From Dehalococcoidia bacterium UBA3254 (GTDB taxonomy: Bacteria > Chloroflexota > Dehalococcoidia > Dehalococcoidales > UBA3254), in contig DEUU01000422.1 in NCBI GenBank assembly GCA_002362735.1, positions 1 through 6,749 of the forward strand: a stretch of 6,749 nucleotides of DNA. The letters run 5' to 3'. Positions within the stretch are counted from its first letter, which is position 1, and each line of letters opens with the position of its first letter. The translations under genes and the position numbers were made by a program. Below, one piece after another: positions 1-6,453 of the stretch. The notes under the pieces are model-generated. The model was not told the origin of the DNA, searched no databases, and worked only from the letters and a program-made list of their open reading frames with translations.

Positions 1-44
1 AAGATCTGGCTCAATTACTGGAAGAGTTCAGTAAGTATTTCTAA
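1..44 (+). CDS. possible 3' end of an upstream gene
   Basis: Reading from base 3, codons give DLAQLLEEFSKYF and then TAA at 42-44. This looks like an amphipathic C-terminal helix with ordinary codon use, so it may be the tail of a gene that begins left of the window. The stretch is far too short to assign a family. A competing frame starting at base 1 stays open to a TAA at 181-183 (60 codons), but its translation looks less protein-like. The tail is a guess based on composition only. Confidence 0.3.
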   Translation, partial: DLAQLLEEFSKYF

Positions 45-468
45 TAAAAACTCTATCAACGGTTCTCAAACTGAGCTCAGGATTGCGGAATTGGATTTAA
101 CAAACGATAAAAAGCTCTACTTTAAAAGATATTCATTTCAGTTTTCTGCCGTTTTAATTCTAGCTTCATTCTCGGGGAATTAACTACCTTTTACTGGACT
201 TATAATACTAATCTTCGTTTTATAATCTTAACTTATCGTAGGTTCTTTCATCCCAATGGTTTTTCCCCATGATCAGGCTTAAATTAACTTAACCTTAAAT
301 ATCGATTTTGCTACATGATTACATGATTACTCCTGTTTTTGATACACCTGAAAACGTTTCACAAAGACAAATGATCTGGGCCTTCATCACTAATATAATA
401 ATGTGTTTCTCCATCTTTGTTTAGTAGCAGCCCCATATAGTAAAATAAGATCAAACAACCACCTCATT
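45..468. other. AT-rich intergenic region upstream of the antiporter gene
   Basis: No convincing gene was seen on either strand. The region holds a perfect 10-base palindrome CTGAGCTCAG (71-80). It also has a 7-bp inverted repeat, TTAATTC (154-160) with GAATTAA (177-183), and an 8-base tandem repeat at 312-330. A gapped palindrome, TGAAA-ACG-TTTCA, lies at 349-361. Several TATAAT-like hexamers occur (201-206, 221-226, 394-399), but none has a good -35 box at the right distance, so no promoter is called. The antiporter promoter probably lies here. The 13-base palindrome resembles a LacI-family or cre-type operator but is one base short of the cre spacing. Confidence 0.5.
312..330. repeat. short tandem repeat (TACATGAT x 2.4)
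   Basis: TACATGAT occurs twice head to tail (312-319, 320-327), followed by a partial TAC. It lies in AT-rich DNA about 150 bases before the antiporter start. It could be a slippage product or a chance repeat. No function can be assigned. Confidence 0.5.
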
Positions 469-472
469 GGAG
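469..472 (+). promoter_or_regulatory. ribosome binding site that decides the antiporter start
   Basis: GGAG lies 5 bases before the ATG at 478. The longer reading frame that opens with GTG at 403 has no such site. It would also add 25 hydrophilic residues ahead of the first membrane helix, so 478 is preferred. Confidence 0.75.
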
Positions 473-477
473 AAAGA

Positions 478-1719
478 ATGCCCCTCGGATCAGAACTGAT
501 TGAAAATTTCGCCGTGATTATGATTGTCGCGGGGGTGGTTACTTTTGTTTTCTATTGGTTGAAGCAGCCTTTAGTCCTTGGATATCTTATTGCTGGTATT
601 ATCATAGGGCCCTACACACCTCCTTTTAGTTTAATTTCTCGAATTGATGTTCTTAATGCAGCTGCCGATCTTGGAGTCGTGCTCCTATTATTCGGTATTG
701 GTCTTGAGTTTCCTCTTTCCTCTCTTAAAAAAGCTGGGTTTAAGATTCCTATCGGGATATCTGCTATTGAAATTGCACTTATGTTTGCCGTTAGTTTTGT
801 TATTGGTTTATTACTGCATTGGTCTCTTATTGAATCACTTTTCCTTGGAGCAGCTCTCTCAAGCAGCAGCACAGTGATAATCGGCAAGGTTCTGGGGGAT
901 TATGGCAGACTTAAAGAACTGTCAGCCATGGTCATGATGGGTGTCCTTGTAGCTGAGGACCTGTTCGTCGTATTAATATTGTCGCTCGTTACGTCAATGG
1001 GTAGCTCTGACTTATCCCTGTTTCCCAGCCTCGGCTGGATTGTATTAAAGATTGGGCTTTTTTTGGTTGGTACTCTAATCATTGGCGTCCTTTTTGTGCC
1101 AAGAATCATTGATCGAGTAAATTTCGTCCAGCGTGATGAGGTTATAATATTAATCGCTCTTGGCATGTGCTTTGGTCTGTCTTTCTTGAGCAATGCACTG
1201 GGATTATCGCTGGCTATCGGAGCTTTTCTCATGGGCGTCCTGATAGCTACGGCTAAATCAACTTCAAGAGTGGTTTCTCTAACTTCCCCTATAAAGGACA
1301 TGTTCGCCGCTATGTTCTTCGTATCTATGGGTGCTCTGATAGATGTATCTCAATTTAAAGTCTTTTTAATACCGGCACTTATTGTGACTGTCATGATGAT
1401 GGCAGGAAAGATTCTTGGTTGCGGTTTTGGTACAAAAATCTTTGGCTATAATACTTCGACTTCCTTAAAAGTCGGCCTTGGAATGGGACAGATTGGAGAG
1501 TTTGCATTTATAGTTGCCAAAGCCGGTCAAGATCTCAACCTTGTAGGTTCAACTTTTTTCCCCATTATTGGTGTGGCGGCAGCTTTAACGGCTTTTACAA
1601 CACCATATATGATTAAACTAAGCTTCCGGCTAGCGCCGGATTTTACCCCTTTCAGGTATCCTTTTAAAAGGCGTCTTAGCGTAAGGATTGTCAAACCAGG
1701 GCCACCTAAACAACCTTAA
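478..1719 (+). CDS. CPA2/Kef-type cation:proton antiporter, membrane domain only
   Basis: This is a predicted inner-membrane monovalent cation (Na+ or K+)/proton antiporter of 413 residues. Hydrophobic stretches fill almost the whole chain, giving about 12-13 membrane helices. Family marks include the GIGLEF segment (73-78), the serine-rich turn SSSSTVIIGKVLG (128-140) and the acidic pair E160-D161, where CPA2 transporters carry their ion-binding carboxylates. Further marks are SLAIGAFLMG (244-253), FFVSMG (280-285), a lysine in AGK (K311) and GMGQIGEFAFI (335-345). KefB/KefC proteins continue into a cytoplasmic RCK/TrkA-N domain and reach about 600 residues. Here the chain stops after a short basic tail (near 398-413), so no nucleotide-binding regulatory domain is present. 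No separate TrkA-like partner gene is visible in the window. The gene stands alone and converges on the lipoprotein gene. The family assignment is firm; ion specificity is unknown. Confidence 0.92.
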   Translation: MPLGSELIENFAVIMIVAGVVTFVFYWLKQPLVLGYLIAGIIIGPYTPPFSLISRIDVLNAAADLGVVLLLFGIGLEFPLSSLKKAGFKIPIGISAIEIALMFAVSFVIGLLLHWSLIESLFLGAALSSSSTVIIGKVLGDYGRLKELSAMVMMGVLVAEDLFVVLILSLVTSMGSSDLSLFPSLGWIVLKIGLFLVGTLIIGVLFVPRIIDRVNFVQRDEVIILIALGMCFGLSFLSNALGLSLAIGAFLMGVLIATAKSTSRVVSLTSPIKDMFAAMFFVSMGALIDVSQFKVFLIPALIVTVMMMAGKILGCGFGTKIFGYNTSTSLKVGLGMGQIGEFAFIVAKAGQDLNLVGSTFFPIIGVAAALTAFTTPYMIKLSFRLAPDFTPFRYPFKRRLSVRIVKPGPPKQP

Positions 1720-1979
1720 AAAGAAAAATAACAGGTACTCCATATCCTGTATATTTATCTGTTTAAACTTCTTAATACGCGGGGAGAAACAAACATCCCG
1801 GAGTGTCTGATCTTATCATTTGAAGACAAAAAATTGCTGCATCTCAAGAATCAATTCTTACTTCTCAAATAATAGTTCGGGAGTTATCCCCAGTAGTCCA
1901 CCAAAGGAAACATTGTTTTGGACTCTTCAACCAGGGAGGATCTTCTTAAATTAAGCTCGATTGTCGTAGATACAGCAGG
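1720..1979. other. convergent intergenic spacer with weak hairpins
   Basis: The spacer separates the 3' ends of the antiporter (+) and lipoprotein (-) genes. Three inverted repeats were found: ACAGG/CCTGT (1731-1735 with 1746-1750), AAGAAT-CA-ATTCTT (1846-1859) and AGTCCA/TGGACT (1895-1900 with 1919-1924). None has a GC-rich stem followed by a T run on either strand, so no intrinsic terminator is called. No small gene was recognised. Confidence 0.5.
1895..1924. repeat. inverted repeat, possible bidirectional hairpin
   Basis: AGTCCA (1895-1900) and TGGACT (1919-1924) pair perfectly. AAA (1903-1905) can pair with TTT (1916-1918) if CC is bulged, leaving a 10-base loop. It lies about 55 bases beyond the lipoprotein stop codon. 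It may end transcription or protect the 3' end of either convergent transcript, but no U-tract follows on either strand, so this is weak. Confidence 0.3.
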
Positions 1980-3476
1980 TTATTTGAAGGAGGCAACCAG
2001 AAGTTTCAAACCACATTGATTTGAAAAGGTATTGATCGTGTCTATAATCTGCTCGGGCGGTAATTGCAGATCCATATTCGCCGCTTGCCCGACATGCAAT
2101 TCATCACACCAGATGACCGACTCGTTCTGTGGAAGCCGACTGAGGACTTCTTTGATTGCGTCCACACCTGCCACCTGAATCCTGATCCAGCCTGTTTCTG
2201 AAATATGGTTTTCTCCGGATGTTATTTCTTCCAGAGTCTTTGTACGATTGGTTCCGGTGATCAACGTGAAGTGCCACTGATTATCTTTTTGCCACGAATA
2301 CAGCTCATATCCCTTAAAAGAACCGGGCAACTTCTCTATCGCAGTTATCTCCAGTCTATTGATTAACTTGCCTGATTGCTCCAGCGACTGCAATATCGCC
2401 GTATCATTCCTGGGGTCTGCACCTTTGTAATAAGAGGTGGAAGGATAACCCAATTCAAGGGTTATTACCTTAAGTTCTTGCGAACTCCGTGGCTGCAAGA
2501 TGGTCACTCCTTCAAAACTGATAGAGGAAATTGGTGTCCAGAATGCCCCCCAGTATATGGGTGCCTTATCAACACATACCAAAAATGACTTTCCCCTGAC
2601 CGGTATCTCCAGCCTGGCGATACGTTCAAAAGCATGTTCGGTCAATTTTATTTCGTGAGTTTGAGCGTTATAGGTAATGATATCCTGAGATGATATAACC
2701 GGTTGGGCAGCAATATCGACTTGGCTCAGCATTTCCATCTTCTCAGGAGGAATGTCATCCCGGGTTAGATAAATGGCAAAACCTTCACCTTTCATTAAGG
2801 TGCCGCTGAATGTGGTGCTGTAGTCATTAACATTCAAGGTATACGTGGTACCAAAAGCAAAGTCGGTACCGAGGTTAACATCTTTCTCAAACCAGGTATA
2901 TATCGCCGGGCAGTCAACTCCTCTGGGCTTCTGTACCGTCACCTTGACATTAATAATATTGCCCTCTCGGCTTGTCTCGATACCGTGAAAGGTAGTGCAA
3001 CCATCCGGCAGTCCTCCCTTGATATAGACACCTATCTGCGGGGGGCTGGATTTCATAATATAAACTCTGACTTCGTCTATGGGCGCCAGTTTTATTTCAA
3101 CGTTCATGCGCTGGCTAATCATATCCCATTGTCCGTCCATAATAGCTCTGGTTACCTTTCCAGCCTGAACGGTTACTTCGGCAGTATGGTGGGTAACGAC
3201 CTCAGCAAGTACCTGCCCGGTCCGGTTTCCGTATCCGGCATGTCTGCTATCAAATTCGATGGTGTATTTCCAGCCGTTGCCTACAGATGTTGTACTCGTT
3301 ACTTTTAAAGTATCCGGAATTCCATCAAACCGATAGGTGGCTTCCGTCTTCACAAATTCTGCGGCGACTTTCTGGTTTTCATCTGGAGAACCTGTGTTCG
3401 ATTGGGTACAGGATATACCGGTCAACGTTAACACAATCAAGAACGCCGTTATGCAAATAAATCTCATATTAGACAT
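1980..3476 (-). CDS. predicted multi-module lipoprotein of unknown function
   Basis: The protein has 498 residues counting from the ATG at 3476. That start is chosen over one six codons upstream because AGGGTGG sits 7 bases before it. The N-terminus has R5, a hydrophobic run (6-20) and a lipobox-like GISC, so C23 would be lipidated and the protein anchored outside the membrane. The -3 position is Gly rather than the usual Leu, so secretion is more certain than lipidation. Three or four modules can be read. Residues 37-122 are a beta-rich segment with SRHAGYGNRTGQ (78-89) and a closing DGQWDMISQ. Residues 135-225 contain a C160/C189 pair. Residues 285-370 carry FLVCVDKAPIYWGAFW. Residues 388-498 carry ELYSWQKDNQWHFTLITGTNRTK, with GVDAIKEVLSRLP (437-449). 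From memory, such modules recur in hypothetical proteins of environmental Chloroflexota and archaea. No enzyme motif or function was recognised. Confidence 0.8.
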   Translation of the reverse strand: MSNMRFICITAFLIVLTLTGISCTQSNTGSPDENQKVAAEFVKTEATYRFDGIPDTLKVTSTTSVGNGWKYTIEFDSRHAGYGNRTGQVLAEVVTHHTAEVTVQAGKVTRAIMDGQWDMISQRMNVEIKLAPIDEVRVYIMKSSPPQIGVYIKGGLPDGCTTFHGIETSREGNIINVKVTVQKPRGVDCPAIYTWFEKDVNLGTDFAFGTTYTLNVNDYSTTFSGTLMKGEGFAIYLTRDDIPPEKMEMLSQVDIAAQPVISSQDIITYNAQTHEIKLTEHAFERIARLEIPVRGKSFLVCVDKAPIYWGAFWTPISSISFEGVTILQPRSSQELKVITLELGYPSTSYYKGADPRNDTAILQSLEQSGKLINRLEITAIEKLPGSFKGYELYSWQKDNQWHFTLITGTNRTKTLEEITSGENHISETGWIRIQVAGVDAIKEVLSRLPQNESVIWCDELHVGQAANMDLQLPPEQIIDTINTFSNQCGLKLLVASFK

Positions 3477-3483
3477 TTTAGAA

Positions 3484-3490
3484 CCACCCT
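3484..3490 (-). promoter_or_regulatory. ribosome binding site that decides the lipoprotein start
   Basis: On the minus strand AGGGTGG is followed by 7 bases and the ATG ending at 3476. The in-frame ATG at 3494 overlaps the upstream side of this site and has no good site of its own, so it is not the likely start. Confidence 0.65.
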
Positions 3491-3511
3491 GCATTAGTGT
3501 CTAATATATAG

Positions 3512-3534
3512 AACGAAAATCTTCCGGTTTCGTT
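3512..3534. repeat. 7-bp inverted repeat upstream of the lipoprotein gene
   Basis: AACGAAA (3512-3518) and TTTCGTT (3528-3534) are perfect reverse complements around a 9-base spacer. On the minus strand the repeat lies about 35-58 bases before the lipoprotein ATG. It sits next to a TATATT hexamer (around 3505-3510) that could be a -10 box. The position suits an operator. No good -35 box was seen, and the repeat could instead be part of the 3' end of the preceding CoA-transferase transcript. Confidence 0.35.
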
Positions 3535-3625
3535 ATTTGCATAAAGCAACTGGTTGGAATCCAGTAAGACAAGCAGCCATAGCCTCGTTTTTAAAACACC
3601 CGATGAAAGTTGGATTTACTTTTGA

Positions 3626-4819
3626 CTAAATTACATTATCCTTGGTAAATTTCAACAGGTCTTCTTCAGTGTATCCCAGCATACCACCCAGTATCTCTAA
3701 ATTATGCTGTCCAAGAAATGGTGCAGGATACTTGATATTCCCGGGTGTTTTAGAAAGCTTGAATACAGATCCAGGGGTTTTCACTTTGCCTGAAACTTCC
3801 TGATCCACGTCAATGATCATTTCCCTTTGTAATAATTGAGGATCGTTACAGACCTGATCAAAGGAAGGAATATTTGAACAGGGTATTTCAGCCTCACCCA
3901 ATATTTTAACTATTTCCCCTATATTTCTTTCCTTAGCCCAATCGGTAACCAGTTTATCGATCTGATCTCGAAACTTTACCCTCTCCTTCTGGTTCAGGCC
4001 AAGGGGAGTATTGATTAAATCTTCTCTTCCCATGATACGGTATAACCTGTGAATCTGGTCCAGAGCTCCGGTAGCAATCAGAACCCAACCGTCTTTAGCA
4101 GGGTAAACGTTACTGGGCGTATTTACGGGATGACCGTTTCCCAATCTTTGGGGAATCTGATGATCGATGAAATAATAGGGTGAATGTTCGATAGAAGTTA
4201 ACATCCAGATACAATCCTGTAAAGAAATATCGATGGTCTGTCCCTCTCCGGTTTTCATTCTGTGGATAATGGCAGCACTGATGGCAAGGGCGGTAAATAC
4301 CCCGGTAGAGAAGTCCGCAATTGAGATTCCACATTTGGTGGGTGGGGTTCCCGGAAAACCCGTAACACTCATCATGCCTCCCATGGCTTGAGCCACAGGG
4401 TCATAACCAACATAGTTCCGGCGAGGTCCAGTTTGTCCAAACGCGGAAATCGAAGCATAGATTAACCGCGGATTTAACTTACACAAATCTTGACTACCCA
4501 GGCCCAGTTTATCCATGGTCCCAGGTGAGAAGTTCTGCACTACTACATCTACTTTTTTGGCCAGTTCCCTGCAAATATCGCGACCTATCTCTGACTTCAG
4601 GTTTACTGTAATATCTTTCTTACCGCGATTTAAGATAATAAAAATACCGCTCTCTAATCCATCCGTTGTCGGGGCATTACTTCTTACCGGGTCTCCCACT
4701 TCAGCCCTTTCAATCTTTATGACTTCGGCGCCTAAATCTCTTAGCATTAATGTGCAAAGAGGCCCGGAATATACCTGAGTGAAATCCAATATCTTGATCC
4801 CATCTAATGCACCGCTCAT
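3626..4819 (-). CDS. class III CoA-transferase (CaiB/BaiF, formyl-CoA transferase-like)
   Basis: The protein has 397 residues, normal for the CoA_transf_3 family, which moves coenzyme A between carboxylates through an aspartyl-CoA anhydride intermediate in the cytoplasm. Counting from the ATG at 4819, the family pattern is complete. It has GIKILDFTQ (7-15), LGAEVIKIER (29-38) with R38, and NRGKKDITVNL (64-74). It continues with NFSPGTMDKLGLG (97-109), GYDPVAQAMGG (138-148), ISIADFSTG (165-173) and LGQHN (369-373). D169 falls at the position of the catalytic Asp169 of formyl-CoA transferase. The glycine-rich loop of true formyl-CoA transferases is not seen near 249-255 (ATGALDQ), so oxalate/formate is not a supported substrate. 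The start is set by AGGAGG 4 bases upstream; an in-frame ATG at 4843 lacks such a site. The gene is divergent from the lyase and isomerase genes, which suggests a shared carboxylate pathway. The substrate is unknown. Confidence 0.93.
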   Translation of the reverse strand: MSGALDGIKILDFTQVYSGPLCTLMLRDLGAEVIKIERAEVGDPVRSNAPTTDGLESGIFIILNRGKKDITVNLKSEIGRDICRELAKKVDVVVQNFSPGTMDKLGLGSQDLCKLNPRLIYASISAFGQTGPRRNYVGYDPVAQAMGGMMSVTGFPGTPPTKCGISIADFSTGVFTALAISAAIIHRMKTGEGQTIDISLQDCIWMLTSIEHSPYYFIDHQIPQRLGNGHPVNTPSNVYPAKDGWVLIATGALDQIHRLYRIMGREDLINTPLGLNQKERVKFRDQIDKLVTDWAKERNIGEIVKILGEAEIPCSNIPSFDQVCNDPQLLQREMIIDVDQEVSGKVKTPGSVFKLSKTPGNIKYPAPFLGQHNLEILGGMLGYTEEDLLKFTKDNVI

Positions 4820-4823
4820 CGTA

Positions 4824-4829
4824 CCTCCT
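4824..4829 (-). promoter_or_regulatory. consensus ribosome binding site of the CoA-transferase gene
   Basis: A perfect AGGAGG lies on the minus strand 4 bases before the ATG at 4819. It marks this ATG, rather than the one eight codons upstream, as the start. Confidence 0.8.
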
Positions 4830-4938
4830 GTAGTCCGATCCAAATTAGATATGTCATTGGAAATAGGCAGATAATGTATAATACATCTAAATTATTGTTA
4901 ATAGGAATTTTAAATCTTAGAAGCGCTTTTATCGAAAT

Positions 4939-4954
4939 AATGCGAATAAGCATT
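4939..4954. repeat. short inverted repeat in the divergent region
   Basis: AATGC (4939-4943) and GCATT (4950-4954) pair around GAATAA. It is short, but lies only 6 bases from a larger inverted repeat, so the two may form one regulator-binding region. Confidence 0.35.
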
Positions 4955-4960
4955 CACGAT

Positions 4961-4991
4961 ATTACTTTAAAATTTCGCAATAAAAAGTAAT
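4961..4991. repeat. 8-bp inverted repeat in the divergent region, candidate operator
   Basis: ATTACTTT (4961-4968) and AAAGTAAT (4984-4991) are perfect reverse complements around a 15-base spacer. The repeat ends about 70 bases before the -35 box of the rightward promoter, where an upstream activator such as a LysR-type regulator would bind. The arms are AT-rich in AT-rich DNA, so a chance match cannot be excluded. Confidence 0.4.
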
Positions 4992-5059
4992 TGAGTCTTG
5001 TTCATCTTAGTATTTAAACGACAATTCTGAACATGTACCAAATTAATCCTAAGGCATTA

Positions 5060-5088
5060 TTGACAACATATTTTTAACATAGTATCAT
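5060..5088 (+). promoter_or_regulatory. sigma70-type promoter driving the lyase/isomerase genes
   Basis: A perfect -35 box TTGACA (5060-5065), a 17-base spacer and a -10 box TATCAT (5083-5088, 5 of 6 matches to TATAAT) form a near-consensus housekeeping promoter. Transcription would start near 5095, leaving an untranslated leader of about 265 bases before the lyase ATG. This is the best promoter visible in the window. Confidence 0.65.
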
Positions 5089-5175
5089 CTGATTACGATT
5101 GTTGCAAGTAATACAGTTGTATAATGAAAAACAGAGCATCTTGTATTATGTAATATCAGATGTCTCATAAGTACT

Positions 5176-5358
5176 TTGCTTAAAACAGGAACTGACTTGT
5201 CCGTATTTATTCCAAATCAATTATCATCCATTTTCAAACCGATAACCATTTCTGAAATGGCCTCTAACAGGAATAGACACATGTCATTAGATTTATTACC
5301 AGATTCAACGGATCCAGCAGATATTCTGTTAAAAACTAGATTTCAGGAGAATATATAG
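5176..5358 (+). CDS. possible leader ORF just before the lyase gene
   Basis: An open frame runs from a TTG at 5176 (60 residues) to a TAG at 5356-5358, one base before the lyase ATG. The TTG has no ribosome binding site. A more credible start is the ATG at 5281, with AGGA 8 bases upstream, giving 25 residues that begin MSLDLLPDSTDPADILL. The lyase ribosome binding site lies inside the end of this ORF, an arrangement that would permit translational coupling. No homology was recognised and the frame may be open by chance. Confidence 0.2.
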   Translation: MLKTGTDLSVFIPNQLSSIFKPITISEMASNRNRHMSLDLLPDSTDPADILLKTRFQENI

Positions 5359-5359
5359 T

Positions 5360-6310
5360 ATGAAAAAGACTACTAGGCTTAAAGAGCTATTTAACAGAGA
5401 TAAGATCTTCATTCTTGCCGGTGGAGCGTGCGCTTTACATGCCAAGATCGCTGAAGCCGTAGGTTTTGAAGCAGCTTATATGTCTGGAGGTTGTACCAGC
5501 CACATGATTTTGGGCGTCCCTGACGCAGGCCTTATAACCATGGTAGAAATGGTACAGAACGCTGAACGCATGGCAAATGCTGTCAGTATCCCCCTGCTTT
5601 CTGATTCTGATCAGGGATTTGGTAATGCTATCAATGTAAGACGGACAGTTGCTTCATTTATAAGAGCCGGGGTCGCTGGAATTCATATCGAGGACCAGGT
5701 TGCGCCCAAACGCTGCGGTTATGTTAAAGGGAAAGAACTGATTTCCCTTGAGGAAGCGGTAGGAAAATATCAGGCAGCCGTGGACGCCAAGATGGAAATA
5801 GACCCTGACTTCGTTATCGTTGCGCGAACCGACTCCCGCACGGCAGTTAACGGAGGTTTGCATGAAGTTATTCGCCGTCTGAAAGCTTATAAGAAAGCTG
5901 GAGTGGATGTACTTTTCTTTGAATCTCCCCAGAGTGTTGAGGATATTAAAGCGGTACGCTCCGAGGTTGAAGGACCCATTATGTGTACTCTCAGCGCCAT
6001 TGAGCCTCAACCTTCTCTTGAAGAGCAGCAAAAGCTGGGACTAGCCACAGCCTTTTATCCCGCCTTAATTGCTGATGCGGGTATTGCAGCTAGCTGGGAC
6101 TATGCCGTTGACTTCCTTAAACGTGGGGTGCAGGCGGATATAGATTTCACAGAACATGTCAAGAATCATCCGATGTCCAGATTTGGCCAGTTTGATTTAG
6201 TAGGCTTTGGCAAGATCAGAGAATGGGAAGGAAAATATCTGCCTAAAGAGGCCTTAGAGAAGTATGAGAAATCTCTAGGAATGTATGATCCAGGGGCGCG
6301 CGGCCATTAA
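5360..6310 (+). CDS. isocitrate lyase/PEP mutase family lyase
   Basis: This is a cytoplasmic Mg2+-dependent TIM-barrel enzyme of 316 residues, slightly longer than PrpB (about 296). Visible family marks are SGG with GVPDAG (42-57), SDSDQGFGN (81-89), IHIEDQ (108-113) with the metal-site E111/D112, the active-site loop KRCGY (117-121), ARTDSR (155-160) and FFESP (186-190). C119 in the loop marks C-C bond lyases such as isocitrate, 2-methylisocitrate and 2,3-dimethylmalate lyase, and argues against PEP mutase. Two positions are unusual: the loop normally reads K(K/R)CGH but has Y121, and the metal motif usually reads DxDTGYGN but here has Q85 and F87. AGGAG lies 10 bases before the ATG. The isomerase gene follows after 156 bases with no clear terminator between, so cotranscription from the promoter at 5060-5088 is likely. 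With that neighbour, 2,3-dimethylmalate lyase or 2-methylisocitrate lyase are the leading guesses. An oxaloacetate or other 2-hydroxydiacid-cleaving enzyme remains possible. Confidence 0.9.
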   Translation: MKKTTRLKELFNRDKIFILAGGACALHAKIAEAVGFEAAYMSGGCTSHMILGVPDAGLITMVEMVQNAERMANAVSIPLLSDSDQGFGNAINVRRTVASFIRAGVAGIHIEDQVAPKRCGYVKGKELISLEEAVGKYQAAVDAKMEIDPDFVIVARTDSRTAVNGGLHEVIRRLKAYKKAGVDVLFFESPQSVEDIKAVRSEVEGPIMCTLSAIEPQPSLEEQQKLGLATAFYPALIADAGIAASWDYAVDFLKRGVQADIDFTEHVKNHPMSRFGQFDLVGFGKIREWEGKYLPKEALEKYEKSLGMYDPGARGH

Positions 6311-6453
6311 TCTCTGTTAAGGCTTTAACTTATATTCAGTAAAGACTCTATGATCATTTACAAATTTAAAGCATTGAAGGACAATAGTAGCTAGAGGTCT
6401 CAATATATTTTCGGTAATAGATAGTTGTTCTGATAAGTCAAGACTAAAAATAT

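Larger units (their letters stand above)
4830..5344. other. divergent regulatory region between CoA-transferase and lyase genes
   Basis: About 540 bases separate the two divergent starts. The DNA is strongly AT-rich. It contains a palindrome AAGCGCTT (4921-4928), two inverted repeats (4939-4954 and 4961-4991), a near-consensus rightward promoter (5060-5088) and a second TATAAT (5120-5125) without a good -35. A long leader ends in a small ORF. A leftward promoter for the CoA-transferase is expected here. TATTAT/TATACA-like hexamers occur on the minus strand around 4870-4885, but no matching -35 was found. No regulator gene is present in the window. Confidence 0.55.

Noticed and set aside
403..477. 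25-codon N-terminal extension of the antiporter from GTG 403
   Set aside because: It has no ribosome binding site and is hydrophilic. The ATG at 478 has GGAG 5 bases upstream and starts directly before the first membrane helix.
900..1301. Minus-strand reading frame of 133 codons inside the antiporter gene
   Set aside because: It is antisense to a clear transporter with conserved motifs, and its translation is rich in Arg, Thr and Ser without any recognisable domain, as expected of a shadow frame.
2985..3308. Plus-strand reading frame of 107 codons inside the lipoprotein gene
   Set aside because: It is antisense to the lipoprotein frame, which has a signal peptide, a good ribosome binding site and module-like sequence. 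No domain was seen in the antisense translation.
3549..3565. ACTGG/CCAGT hairpin downstream of the CoA-transferase as an intrinsic terminator
   Set aside because: The stem has only 5 pairs and there is no U-rich tract on the minus strand after it. It is too weak to call.
5654..6031. Minus-strand reading frame of 125 codons inside the lyase gene
   Set aside because: It overlaps the conserved active-site region of the lyase and has no family-like sequence.
6316..6329. Hairpin GTTAA-GGCT-TTAAC just after the lyase stop, as a terminator
   Set aside because: The stem is only 5 bp and AT-rich and no T run follows, so it is unlikely to stop transcription into the isomerase gene.
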